This document shows, piece by piece, positions 43,746 to 51,944 of a stretch of DNA of 64,000 nt. The notes beneath the pieces are model-generated. The model made no database searches and was not told the origin of the DNA. It saw only the letters and a list, made by a program, of their open reading frames with translations. The DNA comes from Bacteroidota bacterium (GTDB lineage Bacteria > Bacteroidota > Bacteroidia > Palsa-965), in NCBI GenBank assembly GCA_006218065.1, contig VBWE01000012.1, forward strand, positions 11,616 through 75,615, written 5' to 3'. The position numbers were made by a program, and so were the translations under genes. Each line of letters opens with the position of its first letter. The stretch's first letter is position 1.

Positions 43746-44960
43746 TCAGAACCACACACCTACGCCGAGGTTGATAAAATGTTTCGGCACATCGTTATCG
43801 GCAGCTGTTTTGGTATACTGGTAATCCGCTTTGAACACCGCGCCCTGCGCGGGCCAGAAACCGATGCCGGTAATCAGTTCGGAACGGTGATAGGCTTTGT
43901 TGCGCGTGATTTCCGAGGTAACGGCGGCATGCGTATCGTAATCTTCATAGCGCGCGAAAAGAACCAAACGTTTTTCGGTTTCAAGCGGCTGCAGGAAATT
44001 GTACCCGGCTTCCACGTAAAACCCGTTCATTTTTGCACCGAGATCCTTGCCGGTGAATTTATTGTACGCACCGGTATTGCTGAGATTCGACAGGTTGTAC
44101 TGTGCGCGGGCTTCGATGCCTTTGAACTGGTACCGCACATCGACGCCGAGCATGCTGATGCCTACCATGGATGAATCGAGCCTGGCCTGCGTTGTGCCGG
44201 TGCTGTCGTCGATGAGCAAACCGTCTTTCAGTTTCGATTCGCTTTCGCCGAAATAACCGGACAGGCCGATCTTCAGGCCGGGCACGGCGTAATAATCGAG
44301 CTTGGCCGAATAATCGGGCGCGGTAATGAACGACTTGATCGCTTTCTGTCTTCCGCCGCGCAAACCATCCGCGCCGCCGAGTTTTCCGCCGCCATTATAA
44401 CCGCTGAACCCGTTTACAGTGTAAAGCTGGTAACGCAGCGAGTACTGGCTGAAACTCCCGGTAATCCCCGCGCCCATTTCACGCCAGGTAGCCGGGACAA
44501 TGCTCTTGTCGAGGTTAGGCCGCGACGATCCGTTGAAAGTCGTAGGCTCATGATATTCGTTGATAATGCCCATCGGGATCAGGAGCAAACCGGCGCGCAC
44601 GCTCATCCAGGGCAGTACACGGTAATTCACGAAAGCCTGCTCCACCGCCGCTTCATTCACGTGCTCGAATTCTACTTCGGTTACAAAGTCCGTCCGGTCG
44701 TTGAATTTGTAGCCGAAAAAAGTCACCAGCCGGTGCACGTCGAGCAAACCGTTGTGCCGTACGCTGTCGTTGAACTGCTGGTTGAATTCCATCTGGCCGT
44801 AGCAGCCGAAGGTCACTTTACGAGACGACTGCTGCGCCACGATAGAACTTGCCGTATTGAGCGGCTGATTTCCTTTTACCGAATCGGGAAGCTGGACCTG
44901 CGCATCGGCGGTGAACGAAGCCGCAAGAAGTCCGGCAGCGAGTATGAGCGATTTTTTCAT
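43746..44960 (-). CDS. Outer-membrane porin, phosphate-selective porin-like
   Basis: The ATG at 44960 gives 404 residues with a signal peptide (cleavage after A-D-A near residue 20). Barrel strands follow, with segments typical of OprO/OprP-like porins: F-F-G-Y-K-F-N-D-R-T-D-F-V-T-E-V-E-F-E, V-R-A-G-L-L-L-I-P-M-G-I-I-N-E-Y-H-E-P, and the end I-N-L-G-V-G-V-W-F. The ion selectivity cannot be read from sequence. It leads a two-gene operon with the Rieske protein. Confidence 0.85.
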   Translation of the reverse strand: MKKSLILAAGLLAASFTADAQVQLPDSVKGNQPLNTASSIVAQQSSRKVTFGCYGQMEFNQQFNDSVRHNGLLDVHRLVTFFGYKFNDRTDFVTEVEFEHVNEAAVEQAFVNYRVLPWMSVRAGLLLIPMGIINEYHEPTTFNGSSRPNLDKSIVPATWREMGAGITGSFSQYSLRYQLYTVNGFSGYNGGGKLGGADGLRGGRQKAIKSFITAPDYSAKLDYYAVPGLKIGLSGYFGESESKLKDGLLIDDSTGTTQARLDSSMVGISMLGVDVRYQFKGIEARAQYNLSNLSNTGAYNKFTGKDLGAKMNGFYVEAGYNFLQPLETEKRLVLFARYEDYDTHAAVTSEITRNKAYHRSELITGIGFWPAQGAVFKADYQYTKTAADNDVPKHFINLGVGVWF

Positions 44961-45174
44961 AGAGGTTATTCTGAATTTTTCTTTTGCAAAGCTATCCCCG
45001 GCTATGGTTTCAGCCAATACCTAAAAGCGGGTAAATGCATGTACCTTAAAAAGGGGATGACAGGGATTGGAAAAGTAAAAAGACTGCTGCCGGGTAAAAC
45101 GGAATTTACCGGTGGTTATTGCAGGAAACCCGGAAAATCAATTGGTGTTTGTCTTGTCAGAAGCGTGGAATAAA

Positions 45175-45237
45175 AACGCACAATGCCAAACGCCCAATTA
45201 GCAAGGCTCATCGGGGAAATTCCTTGATAATTGATCA
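45175..45237. repeat. Heptad palindrome, incomplete copy
   Basis: Nine of the twelve 7-bp words are present (AACGCAC to TTGATCA), and the last three right-hand words are missing. From the second word on it is nearly identical to the complete copy at 45264, so this is a local duplication. Confidence 0.8.
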
Positions 45238-45263
45238 GTGTGCATCCCTCATCCAGGTATTTC

Positions 45264-45347
45264 AATGATCAATGCCAAACGCCCAATTAGCAAGGCTCAT
45301 CGGAGAAATTCCTTGATAATTGATCATTGGGCGTTTGACATTGTGCG
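45264..45347. repeat. 84-bp heptad palindrome, copy 4
   Basis: Twelve 7-bp words (AATGATC, AATGCCA, AACGCCC on the left; TTGGGCG, TTTGACA, TTGTGCG on the right) flank an ATCGGAG centre. It lies between the end of the response regulator gene and the porin gene. Confidence 0.8.
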
Positions 45348-45377
45348 TTCCTTGCCCGCAAGGAATACTTACCAAAA

Positions 45378-46058
45378 TCAGTTGGTATTGAACAGGTATT
45401 TGTTCGGCGAAATGATATTGTTCCTCATGGCGAAGAGTACGAGCCCGGCGGTATTGTTGACGGACAGCTTGCTCATGATGTTTTTCCTGTGCGTGGTTAC
45501 CGTGTGCGTGCTCAGGCAAAGCTTATCGGCGATCTCTTTATTTGTAAGTCCTTCGGCAACCAGGCGGATGATTTCCACTTCACGCGAAGATATTTTTACG
45601 CCGTCGCAGGAGATGGATCCGTTTTCCGCAATGGCTTCGTCGGGCGTGACCATGATTTCGCTGATGATCCTGCCGCAGAAAAACTGGTCGCCGGCAGCCG
45701 TTGCCGCCAGGGCATCCAGCACTTCTTCGCGGCCGCATTCCTTGAGCAGGCAACTGATAATGCCGGCCTGCAATGCTTCCGAAACCTGGTTTTTATGCTT
45801 TACGTCGGAAATCGAAAGAATATGGATGCCGGGGAAATAGCGTACGATTTTACGAACAAGCTCCAGGCCGAAGGTTTCTGCAACCGGGTCGATAACCAGC
45901 ACATCCGGTTTGCTTTCCAGTATCTTCTCGAAAAGGTCGATACCCGACTCGGTTTCATCGGCAAGTTCAAAATCCTTTGAAGACCCTATCAATGCTTTGA
46001 TTCCTTCCCTGAAAAGGAAGTTTCGCTCTGCAACCAGTACCCGAACGGGAGCTTTCAT
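45378..46058 (-). CDS. LuxR/NarL-type response regulator
   Basis: The 226-residue protein has an N-terminal receiver domain with the phospho-acceptor at Asp57 (V-L-V-I-D-P) and a C-terminal LuxR helix-turn-helix (residues 155-215, S-S-R-E-V-E-I-I-R-L-V-A-E-G-L-T-N-K-E-I-A-D and the T-V-T-T-H-R recognition helix). The usual N-terminal acidic pair is reduced to a single Glu11, so phosphorylation may differ from the norm. No sensor kinase is adjacent. Targets are unknown. Confidence 0.9.
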   Translation of the reverse strand: MKAPVRVLVAERNFLFREGIKALIGSSKDFELADETESGIDLFEKILESKPDVLVIDPVAETFGLELVRKIVRYFPGIHILSISDVKHKNQVSEALQAGIISCLLKECGREEVLDALAATAAGDQFFCGRIISEIMVTPDEAIAENGSISCDGVKISSREVEIIRLVAEGLTNKEIADKLCLSTHTVTTHRKNIMSKLSVNNTAGLVLFAMRNNIISPNKYLFNTN

Positions 46059-46123
46059 TTATTTAGACTAATTTTAAATAACATGACAAAAGTATGTTCG
46101 GGAAGGCATCCCGCCAAATTTTT

Positions 46124-47071
46124 CTACTCCTTTTTTTGAACTATAAGCTGTTCATCAATGGAATAGGTTTTTCCTTCCTCGGCCGCAACCGTTTCCGGGA
46201 ATTCGGACAGGGCTTCCTGCAACAAGATCCCGGTATCATGATAACGTGCCGAGAAATGGCCGATGATCAGTTTACCGGCTTCCGCCTGCCGGGCAACCTG
46301 GCCTGCCTCCCGGGCGGTGGAATGAAAAGTTGTTTTTGCCCGTTCCATCATATCATCTGCAAAAGTAGCTTCATGATAAAGCAAATCAGAATTCTTAATA
46401 TACTGAATAACAGATAAATCAAAAATAGTATCGGAACAAAAGGAATAAGACCTCGGTTTTGTCCTTCCGCAGGTAAGTTCGGCATTCGGCACGATGGTAC
46501 CGTCGGCCAGGGTAACATCCTCGCCCCGCTTCAAAGCGCCCATCTGGGAAACCGGTACGCGCAGGCTCGTCACTTTTTCTTTATTGATCAGGAATGGCCG
46601 GGGCTTTTCGCGGAAGACAAAACCACAGCAGGGAATGCGGTGATTCAGCGGGAAGGAATGCACCTCCATGACTTTATCTTCAAAAAGCAGTTTGGGCTGT
46701 TCCAGGTCGTGTACGTGGTACTCGATCGGGAATTTGAGCGCCGTGCAGGAATAGCGCATCTGGATATCGATGATTTCTTTCAGTCCCGGCGGATGGTAGA
46801 GATGCAGCGTTTGAACCCTGCCGAGCAGGTGCATGCTGGAAAGCAGGCCCACCAGTCCGAAGAAATGATCGCCGTGCAGGTGACTGATCAGGATATGGTT
46901 GATCCGCTGCATGCGGAAATGGTATCGCCGCAGCTGGATCTGCGTTCCTTCTCCGCAATCCACCAAAAAATACCGCTCAGCGACGTTAATCAACTGAGCG
47001 GTAGGATGTCTTTGTGATGTGGGGAGTGCAGAACTGCTGCCCAGGATACTGACTTCGAAGGTTTGCGCCAT
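46124..47071 (-). CDS. rnz: Ribonuclease Z
   Basis: The 315-residue metallo-beta-lactamase-fold nuclease trims the 3' ends of tRNA precursors. The zinc motif H-L-H-G-D-H lies near residues 64-69, after the family start (L-G-S-S-S-A-L-P-T-S-x-R-H-P-T-A). Later ligands include C-S-D-T and the region around H-E-A-T-F and G-H-F-S-A-R-Y. The start codon overlaps the stop of the upstream T9SS gene by one base (TGATG). Confidence 0.95.
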   Translation of the reverse strand: MAQTFEVSILGSSSALPTSQRHPTAQLINVAERYFLVDCGEGTQIQLRRYHFRMQRINHILISHLHGDHFFGLVGLLSSMHLLGRVQTLHLYHPPGLKEIIDIQMRYSCTALKFPIEYHVHDLEQPKLLFEDKVMEVHSFPLNHRIPCCGFVFREKPRPFLINKEKVTSLRVPVSQMGALKRGEDVTLADGTIVPNAELTCGRTKPRSYSFCSDTIFDLSVIQYIKNSDLLYHEATFADDMMERAKTTFHSTAREAGQVARQAEAGKLIIGHFSARYHDTGILLQEALSEFPETVAAEEGKTYSIDEQLIVQKKE

Positions 47072-47883
47072 CAGTGCGTAACGGTCATGCGGCGGGTAAG
47101 CATTTTATCTCCGTCGCGCATCGAATACACGTACATACCTGCGGGAAGCGTGGAAACATCGAGCTGGTAAGTATTTATTCCTTTTTCCGACTTGATCTTA
47201 TCCTGTTTGATCACGCTACCGAGTACATTGTACAGGGTAAAATCAACCTGCCCGGCGTGCGTGGTATTGAACTGTATGCTGGTTTTTGCCACAGCCGGGT
47301 TGGGTACCGGGACGGAAAGCGCGAAACGGCTGAGTTCTTCTTCTTTAAAGCCGTTTGCAGGCATAATGTGTACGAAATACCCGGTTTCGGTGGCAGGCAC
47401 CTGCGTGGGGACGGAAAGCACGATGGCTGTCCCGGTATAATGCACCACGATGGGATAAATACCGTTATTGGTGGGTCCGCCCGTTTCCTGGCCCGCGGTG
47501 GGGTTGCCGGTGAGCTGCACGCAGCCGAAGCCGGTTCCCGGGGGTGTTGCGGATGTAGTTGTAATTGTAGCGCTTACCGGGTTTGCGGTGTACGTAAATC
47601 CTGCCGGAAGTCCGACCACACTGTCGATATGCACCTGCGTGATATCCACGTTGATGTTTCCGAAAGGCGGTTGGTTAACCACGGTATCGGGATCGATATT
47701 GAACTGGATATCGGTTGAGTATGGTGTTCCGACATAAGCCAGCGGCAGGTTGGTAATCGTATCGGGAATGATACCGTAATCGGTCGGACTCAGGAAAACG
47801 CTCGGATTAATGACGCACTGTGCTTCTGCTGCTGTTGCAGTTATTCCGATCAGTGCGACTGAAAAGAGTAGTTTTTTTATCAT
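47071..47883 (-). CDS. T9SS-sorted secreted protein
   Basis: The 270-residue protein has a signal peptide (cleavage after A-E-A near residue 21). A beta-rich region of about 160 residues resembles a cadherin/Ig-like module. A type A T9SS sorting domain covers the last 80 residues (V-P-N-P-A-V-A, then G-S-V-I-K-Q-D, Y-V-Y-S-M-R-D-G-D-K and R-R-M-T-V). The ligand or activity is unknown. The gene directly precedes rnz with a TGATG overlap, which is an unusual pairing and probably only reflects close packing. Confidence 0.85.
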   Translation of the reverse strand: MIKKLLFSVALIGITATAAEAQCVINPSVFLSPTDYGIIPDTITNLPLAYVGTPYSTDIQFNIDPDTVVNQPPFGNINVDITQVHIDSVVGLPAGFTYTANPVSATITTTSATPPGTGFGCVQLTGNPTAGQETGGPTNNGIYPIVVHYTGTAIVLSVPTQVPATETGYFVHIMPANGFKEEELSRFALSVPVPNPAVAKTSIQFNTTHAGQVDFTLYNVLGSVIKQDKIKSEKGINTYQLDVSTLPAGMYVYSMRDGDKMLTRRMTVTH

Positions 47884-47942
47884 CGGGGACTAGTTGTGTG
47901 GTATTTCCGGTGAGGCCGGAGAGACTATTGAACTGTTGATTT

Positions 47943-48317
47943 TTACTCGCTGTTTCCGCGTTCCACTTCTTCTTCAACCACGGTATCAATTGCTGCCGTA
48001 AGGTCGGTGGAAATATTCAGGATGCTGTCGAGCTGTGAAATGGAAATAAGCTTGCGAACCGCGTCCTGCAGGCCGGTAATGACAAAAGTTCCGTTTGCAT
48101 TTTTGCAAAGCCGGTTGGCTACAAGAATGGCGCTCAGGCCTGAAGAATCGCAATAGCGGCTGTCAGTAAGATCGATAATGATATTTCTTACTCCATCGGC
48201 ATTCATCACAACCAGCTCCGACTTCAATGCAGGAGATATGCTGCTGTCGAGCTTTTCGGCACGAATGCGGATCAAAGTGTAGCGGTCGTTGCGTTCAACG
48301 TTAAATGGTTCATTCAT
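47943..48317 (-). CDS. STAS-domain protein (anti-sigma-factor antagonist type)
   Basis: The ATG at 48317 gives 124 residues. An upstream start would add a poorly matching segment. The STAS domain shows the phosphorylatable D-S-S-G motif at residues 57-60, after I-I-I-D-L-T-D. The C-terminal tail is acidic and helical. Members bind anti-sigma factors or act in signalling; no kinase or sigma factor gene is nearby. It is not obviously co-transcribed with its neighbours. Confidence 0.85.
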   Translation of the reverse strand: MNEPFNVERNDRYTLIRIRAEKLDSSISPALKSELVVMNADGVRNIIIDLTDSRYCDSSGLSAILVANRLCKNANGTFVITGLQDAVRKLISISQLDSILNISTDLTAAIDTVVEEEVERGNSE

Positions 48318-48370
48318 ACGAAACAAAGATAGGATTTTTCTTTCTTCCAAAGAAGCAGGGACTTCGTTTA

Positions 48371-48456
48371 ATCCCGATAGCTATCGGGATCCTTCGGAAT
48401 AGTACTTGCTCTGTTGGCTGCATACTTGCTGTCCGAAGCTGGCAGCTTCGGACAGC
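48371..48456. repeat. Two palindromes between STAS gene and pyrB
   Basis: A perfect 20-bp palindrome (ATCCCGATAGCTATCGGGAT) lies at 48371-48390. A hairpin with arms GCTGTCCGAAGCT and AGCTTCGGACAGC lies at 48428-48456. The core CCGAAGCTGGCAGCTTCGG recurs at 55513-55531. Confidence 0.8.
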
Positions 48457-48476
48457 AACTTATTCCGACGTATGGG

Positions 48477-49409
48477 TTATTCGTCCGTTCTTCCGGCCAG
48501 CAGGTAAAGCACGGCCATGCGCACGGCCACGCCGTTTTCCACCTGGCCGAGGATAATGGCCTGGTCGCTGTCGGCCACGTCGCTGGTTATTTCCACGCCC
48601 CGGTTGATCGGTCCCGGGTGCATGATGGTGATTTCCCGGCCCAGCGAGTCGAGCATTTGTTTGTTCACCCCGTATTGCATGGTGTATTCGCGCAGCGACG
48701 GAAAGTAGCGGATGTCCTGGCGCTCGAGCTGGATGCGGAGCATATTGGCCACTTCGCACCATTCGAGGGCCTTGCGCAGGTTGTACTCCACTTTCACGCC
48801 CAGCGATCCGATGTACCGGGGAACCAGCGTTTGCGGTCCGCAGACCATCACTTCGGCGCCGAGTTTCTGGAGGCAGTAGATATTGGAAAGCGCTACGCGC
48901 GAGTGCAGGATATCGCCGATGATGGCTACTCTTTTCCCTTTCACGCTGCCGAGCCTTTCCCGGATCGAGTACGCGTCGAGCAGGGCCTGCGTGGGATGTT
49001 CGTGCGCGCCGTCGCCGGCGTTGATGATTTTCGAATCCACGTGCCTGCTCAGGAAAACGCAGGCGCCCGGGTTGGGATGACGCATCACGACCATGTCCAC
49101 TTTCATGGCCAGGATATTGTTCACCGTGTCGATGAGCGTTTCGCCTTTTTTGACGGACGAGGAAGAGGCCGAAAAATTGACGATATCGGCCGAAAGCCGG
49201 CGCTCGGCCAGTTCGAAGGAAACGCGCGTCCGGGTGGAATTTTCGAAGAAGAGGTTGGCAATCGTAATGTCGCGGAGCGAAGGCACTTTTTTAATGGTGC
49301 GGTTCAGCACTTCCTTGAACTGGTCGGCCGTGGTGAGAATCAAATCGATATCTTCAGCCGTAAGCTGTTTGATACCGAGCAGGTGTTTCACACTGAGCCG
49401 TTTGTTCAT
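48477..49409 (-). CDS. pyrB: Aspartate carbamoyltransferase catalytic subunit
   Basis: The 310-residue enzyme joins carbamoyl phosphate and aspartate in pyrimidine synthesis. The carbamoyl-phosphate loop F-F-E-N-S-T-R-T-R lies at residues 54-62. Other family parts are S-S-S-S-V-K-K-G-E-T, H-P-T-Q-A-L-L-D (near 139), and H-P-G-P-I-N-R-G-V-E-I. The pyrR gene ends 2 bp upstream on the same strand. No pyrI gene is present here. Confidence 0.95.
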   Translation of the reverse strand: MNKRLSVKHLLGIKQLTAEDIDLILTTADQFKEVLNRTIKKVPSLRDITIANLFFENSTRTRVSFELAERRLSADIVNFSASSSSVKKGETLIDTVNNILAMKVDMVVMRHPNPGACVFLSRHVDSKIINAGDGAHEHPTQALLDAYSIRERLGSVKGKRVAIIGDILHSRVALSNIYCLQKLGAEVMVCGPQTLVPRYIGSLGVKVEYNLRKALEWCEVANMLRIQLERQDIRYFPSLREYTMQYGVNKQMLDSLGREITIMHPGPINRGVEITSDVADSDQAIILGQVENGVAVRMAVLYLLAGRTDE

Positions 49410-49411
49410 AG

Positions 49412-49948
49412 TTATTCCTGGGTAATAAGCCAGACATGGTCTTCACCGCCGGCTTCTTTCCATTCTACTTTTACTTTTTCGGATGCTATAGTATCCACTG
49501 TCCGGCCGATGTACTTGGCCTGGATGGGCAGGTTGCGGCTGAATCGACGGTCGATGAGCACGACCAGTTCAACGTCCTTGGGTCGCCCGAAAGCCTGCAT
49601 GGCGTCGAGCCCGGCGCGGATGGTGCGGCCGGTGAACAGGACATCATCCACCAGGATCACGTTCTTGTTCTCGATCACGAAGTCGATATGCGTGCGGTTG
49701 GGGACGAGGTCCTTGCGGCGGAAATCGTCGCGGTAAAAAGTAACGTCGAGCTCGCCGCAGGGAATGCCGTTTTTGTTCAGTATTTTTTCCAGCGTTTTCT
49801 GGATGCGGCGCGCGAGGAAAACCCCTCTGGGCTGGAGGCCGATGATAACGGATTCTGAAAAATCGTCGTGTACTTCAATCAGCTGGTGACAGAGGCGATT
49901 GATCGTGATATCGAAGAGTTGTGGACTGAGGATGAGCCTGGGCGTCAT
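49412..49948 (-). CDS. pyrR: PyrR regulator / uracil phosphoribosyltransferase
   Basis: The ATG at 49948 gives 178 residues; a TTG four codons upstream is less likely. The PRPP-binding loop V-I-L-V-D-D-V-L-F-T-G-R-T-I-R-A lies near residues 98-113, with the PyrR segments G-L-Q-P-R-G-V and D-R-R-F-S-R-N-L-P-I. Family members bind pyr mRNA for attenuation in Gram-positive bacteria and have weak uracil phosphoribosyltransferase activity. I saw no PyrR-binding RNA loop upstream. It is co-transcribed with pyrB. Confidence 0.9.
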   Translation of the reverse strand: MTPRLILSPQLFDITINRLCHQLIEVHDDFSESVIIGLQPRGVFLARRIQKTLEKILNKNGIPCGELDVTFYRDDFRRKDLVPNRTHIDFVIENKNVILVDDVLFTGRTIRAGLDAMQAFGRPKDVELVVLIDRRFSRNLPIQAKYIGRTVDTIASEKVKVEWKEAGGEDHVWLITQE

Positions 49949-50127
49949 TTCAGGAGGCAAAGATAAAATAAAACGGGGAAGTCGGGCGAATTATATTTTA
50001 CGTTTGCCGGCAATCCGTGGATTTTGTATTGAAAACCGGGGAACGGCAATCCGGTTTATCCGGTCACAATCACCCGGCCATACCTTTAAGTTGGTGTTGA
50101 GCGCCGCTAAATACTGAAGAGAAAAAC

Positions 50128-50841
50128 TTACTTAACCTGCCTGCCCGTTCTTACGCTCACTTTCAGGCTGTCCGGGAATCTCCGCGCTTTTGTTTTTGAT
50201 TCCACGAAAACCACCGCACTGTCATACACGCGCGGGCGTTCGAATTTGTAAAAAGCCATGGTGTATTTACTGAAAAGCGTATCGCATTTCCAGTTCGTAT
50301 TCCCGTTCGACAGGTCGATACTGCTGATGATGCCCGCGGCAGTAACATAAACTGTGCGGTTATCGATCACAGGCGGACCGATATTCGGAACTTTGTACGT
50401 AACCTTCCATTCGGGCTTTTCCGAATCCCGTTTAAAACAGCCGGCATAACTTTTTACCCCGAGGTGATCCGTTTCCTGCCAGAATACGAAGTAAACACTG
50501 TCGTACGGAAGCAGGAAAATCTTATCGACCAGGAATTCCGCTTTTATATCGAAAAGCACGGCCCGGTTGGCCCCGGTGGTATCGGCCATGCTTACTTTTC
50601 CACGGTAGCCGCAGTAGTATAAATGATTTTCCCAGCGGGCAACGGCGTCTTCAAAAGGCGTTTTGTTATTCTTGATGATTTCGAAAGGATAACGAAGTCC
50701 CGGCTTTAAATTCGTTTTCACCGGCGGCGGTACAACGGCAGTATCTTTCACGGGCGTATCGGCAATATTCTTTTTCACCTGCTCGCCCGAACAGGCTGCA
50801 AGAAAAACAAACGCAGAACAGGTCAGTATTTTTTGAAACAT
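50128..50841 (-). CDS. Lipoprotein with PQQ-like propeller blades
   Basis: The ATG at 50841 gives 237 residues with a lipoprotein signal (L-A-A-C, Cys at about 17). The segments W-K-V-T-Y-K-V, V-Y-V-T-A-A-G-I-I-S-S-I-D-L-S-N-G-N-T-N-W-K-C look like blades of a PQQ/WD40-like propeller, though only about three are visible. It should sit at the outer or inner membrane facing the periplasm. Its role is unknown. Its upstream region holds a 7-bp tandem array. Confidence 0.65.
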   Translation of the reverse strand: MFQKILTCSAFVFLAACSGEQVKKNIADTPVKDTAVVPPPVKTNLKPGLRYPFEIIKNNKTPFEDAVARWENHLYYCGYRGKVSMADTTGANRAVLFDIKAEFLVDKIFLLPYDSVYFVFWQETDHLGVKSYAGCFKRDSEKPEWKVTYKVPNIGPPVIDNRTVYVTAAGIISSIDLSNGNTNWKCDTLFSKYTMAFYKFERPRVYDSAVVFVESKTKARRFPDSLKVSVRTGRQVK

Positions 50842-50886
50842 CGCTTTACTGTATTCTTCTCCGGCCAAAGGTAAAGGGAAAAGTTT

Positions 50887-51087
50887 GTTTACCGTTTACT
50901 GTTTTCGGTTTACCGTTTACCGTTTACCGTTTCCAGTTTACCGTTTCCGGTTTAGCGTTTTCTGTTTACTGTTTCCCCTTTACTATATCGGCATTACAGG
51001 CATGTCCGTCAAAAATCTGCATACTCTTGTTTTAAACAGTCTAAAACTGAAAACGGTAAACGGTAAACCGGAAAACGGTAAACGGTA
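50887..51087. repeat. GTTTACC-type heptanucleotide array with inverted arm
   Basis: Fourteen consecutive 7-bp words of GTTTNNN type (mostly GTTTACC, GTTTACT, GTTTCCG) run from 50887 to 50984. At 51046-51087 about six words of the opposite strand form (AAACGGT) follow; one has 8 bases. The two parts can fold back on each other. The array fills most of the gap between the lipoprotein gene start and the end of the gene upstream of it. Confidence 0.9.
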
Positions 51088-51831
51088 TTAATGCTGCGAA
51101 CGGCGGTGAATCCGTTCCACTTCCCGGAAACGGATATAACGCGCCTTGATCGCCATAGCCAGGTCGTAATCGCCGGCTGTCCGGATGAATTCCTCGGGCA
51201 GGTTGAGGTAAACGATAAACTTCTCGAATTCATCTTCCGACAATTCGATGATATCCGCTTTTACATAAAGCCGGAAAAGATCTTTGAGCACGTCGCGGCG
51301 GCGGTCTTCATTCTCCAGTTCGGCGACGAGTTTTTTCGAGCGTTCTTTTTTACTGAAACGCTCGTACAATGCGGTGATCGGGCTGGCCACCATTTCCATC
51401 GGCTTATCCACCTGGTAATGGTATTTGACGCCCAGCTGTTCGCGTTCCTTTTTGATCTGTTCGAGCTCTTTTGCAGGATAGATGGCAACGGCAGGCAGTT
51501 TCTGCACTTTCATCCGGAGACCGATACGGATTTTATATTCCGATTTCAGTACCGTGGAATCTTTCAGGTTCACCGTCACCGCGCTGTATCCGCCCGCGGT
51601 AATCGCAATCGTATCCGTTTTGTTGATCCGTATTTTGAAAGGCAGTCCCGCCGAACCCATCAGTCCTTTCCCGGTCGATTTGTTGATCACCATCGGCGCA
51701 ATCACGGCTGTGCTGTCGTCGATATCGTACACGGTAAAACTGACCAGCACCGAACCCGACGGCGGTGCGATAACCTGGGCATCGGCCGTGGCGAATACGA
51801 AGAGCGGGACAAGGAGAAAAAGATACTTCAT
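51088..51831 (-). CDS. Exported Bacteroidota protein with regulatory-domain-like fold
   Basis: The ATG at 51831 gives 247 residues with a signal peptide (cleavage after A-D-A near residue 18). Residues 25-105 are beta-rich and resemble a carboxypeptidase-regulatory-like domain. The C-terminal half is helical, with a Lys/Glu-rich part and the segment L-S-E-D-E-F-E-K-F-I-V-Y-L-N-L-P. A periplasmic location is likely; function is unknown. It is divergent from the MoxR gene. Confidence 0.7.
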   Translation of the reverse strand: MKYLFLLVPLFVFATADAQVIAPPSGSVLVSFTVYDIDDSTAVIAPMVINKSTGKGLMGSAGLPFKIRINKTDTIAITAGGYSAVTVNLKDSTVLKSEYKIRIGLRMKVQKLPAVAIYPAKELEQIKKEREQLGVKYHYQVDKPMEMVASPITALYERFSKKERSKKLVAELENEDRRRDVLKDLFRLYVKADIIELSEDEFEKFIVYLNLPEEFIRTAGDYDLAMAIKARYIRFREVERIHRRSQH

Positions 51832-51944
51832 GAAATACTGTCGGGTAAAATTACCACAATCCTGCCGGAGGTCGCCCGTTTTTGGTTTTTTAACATATAG
51901 AATTCTCAACTTGGACTACATTTACCCGAACAAGTTTAACACGT

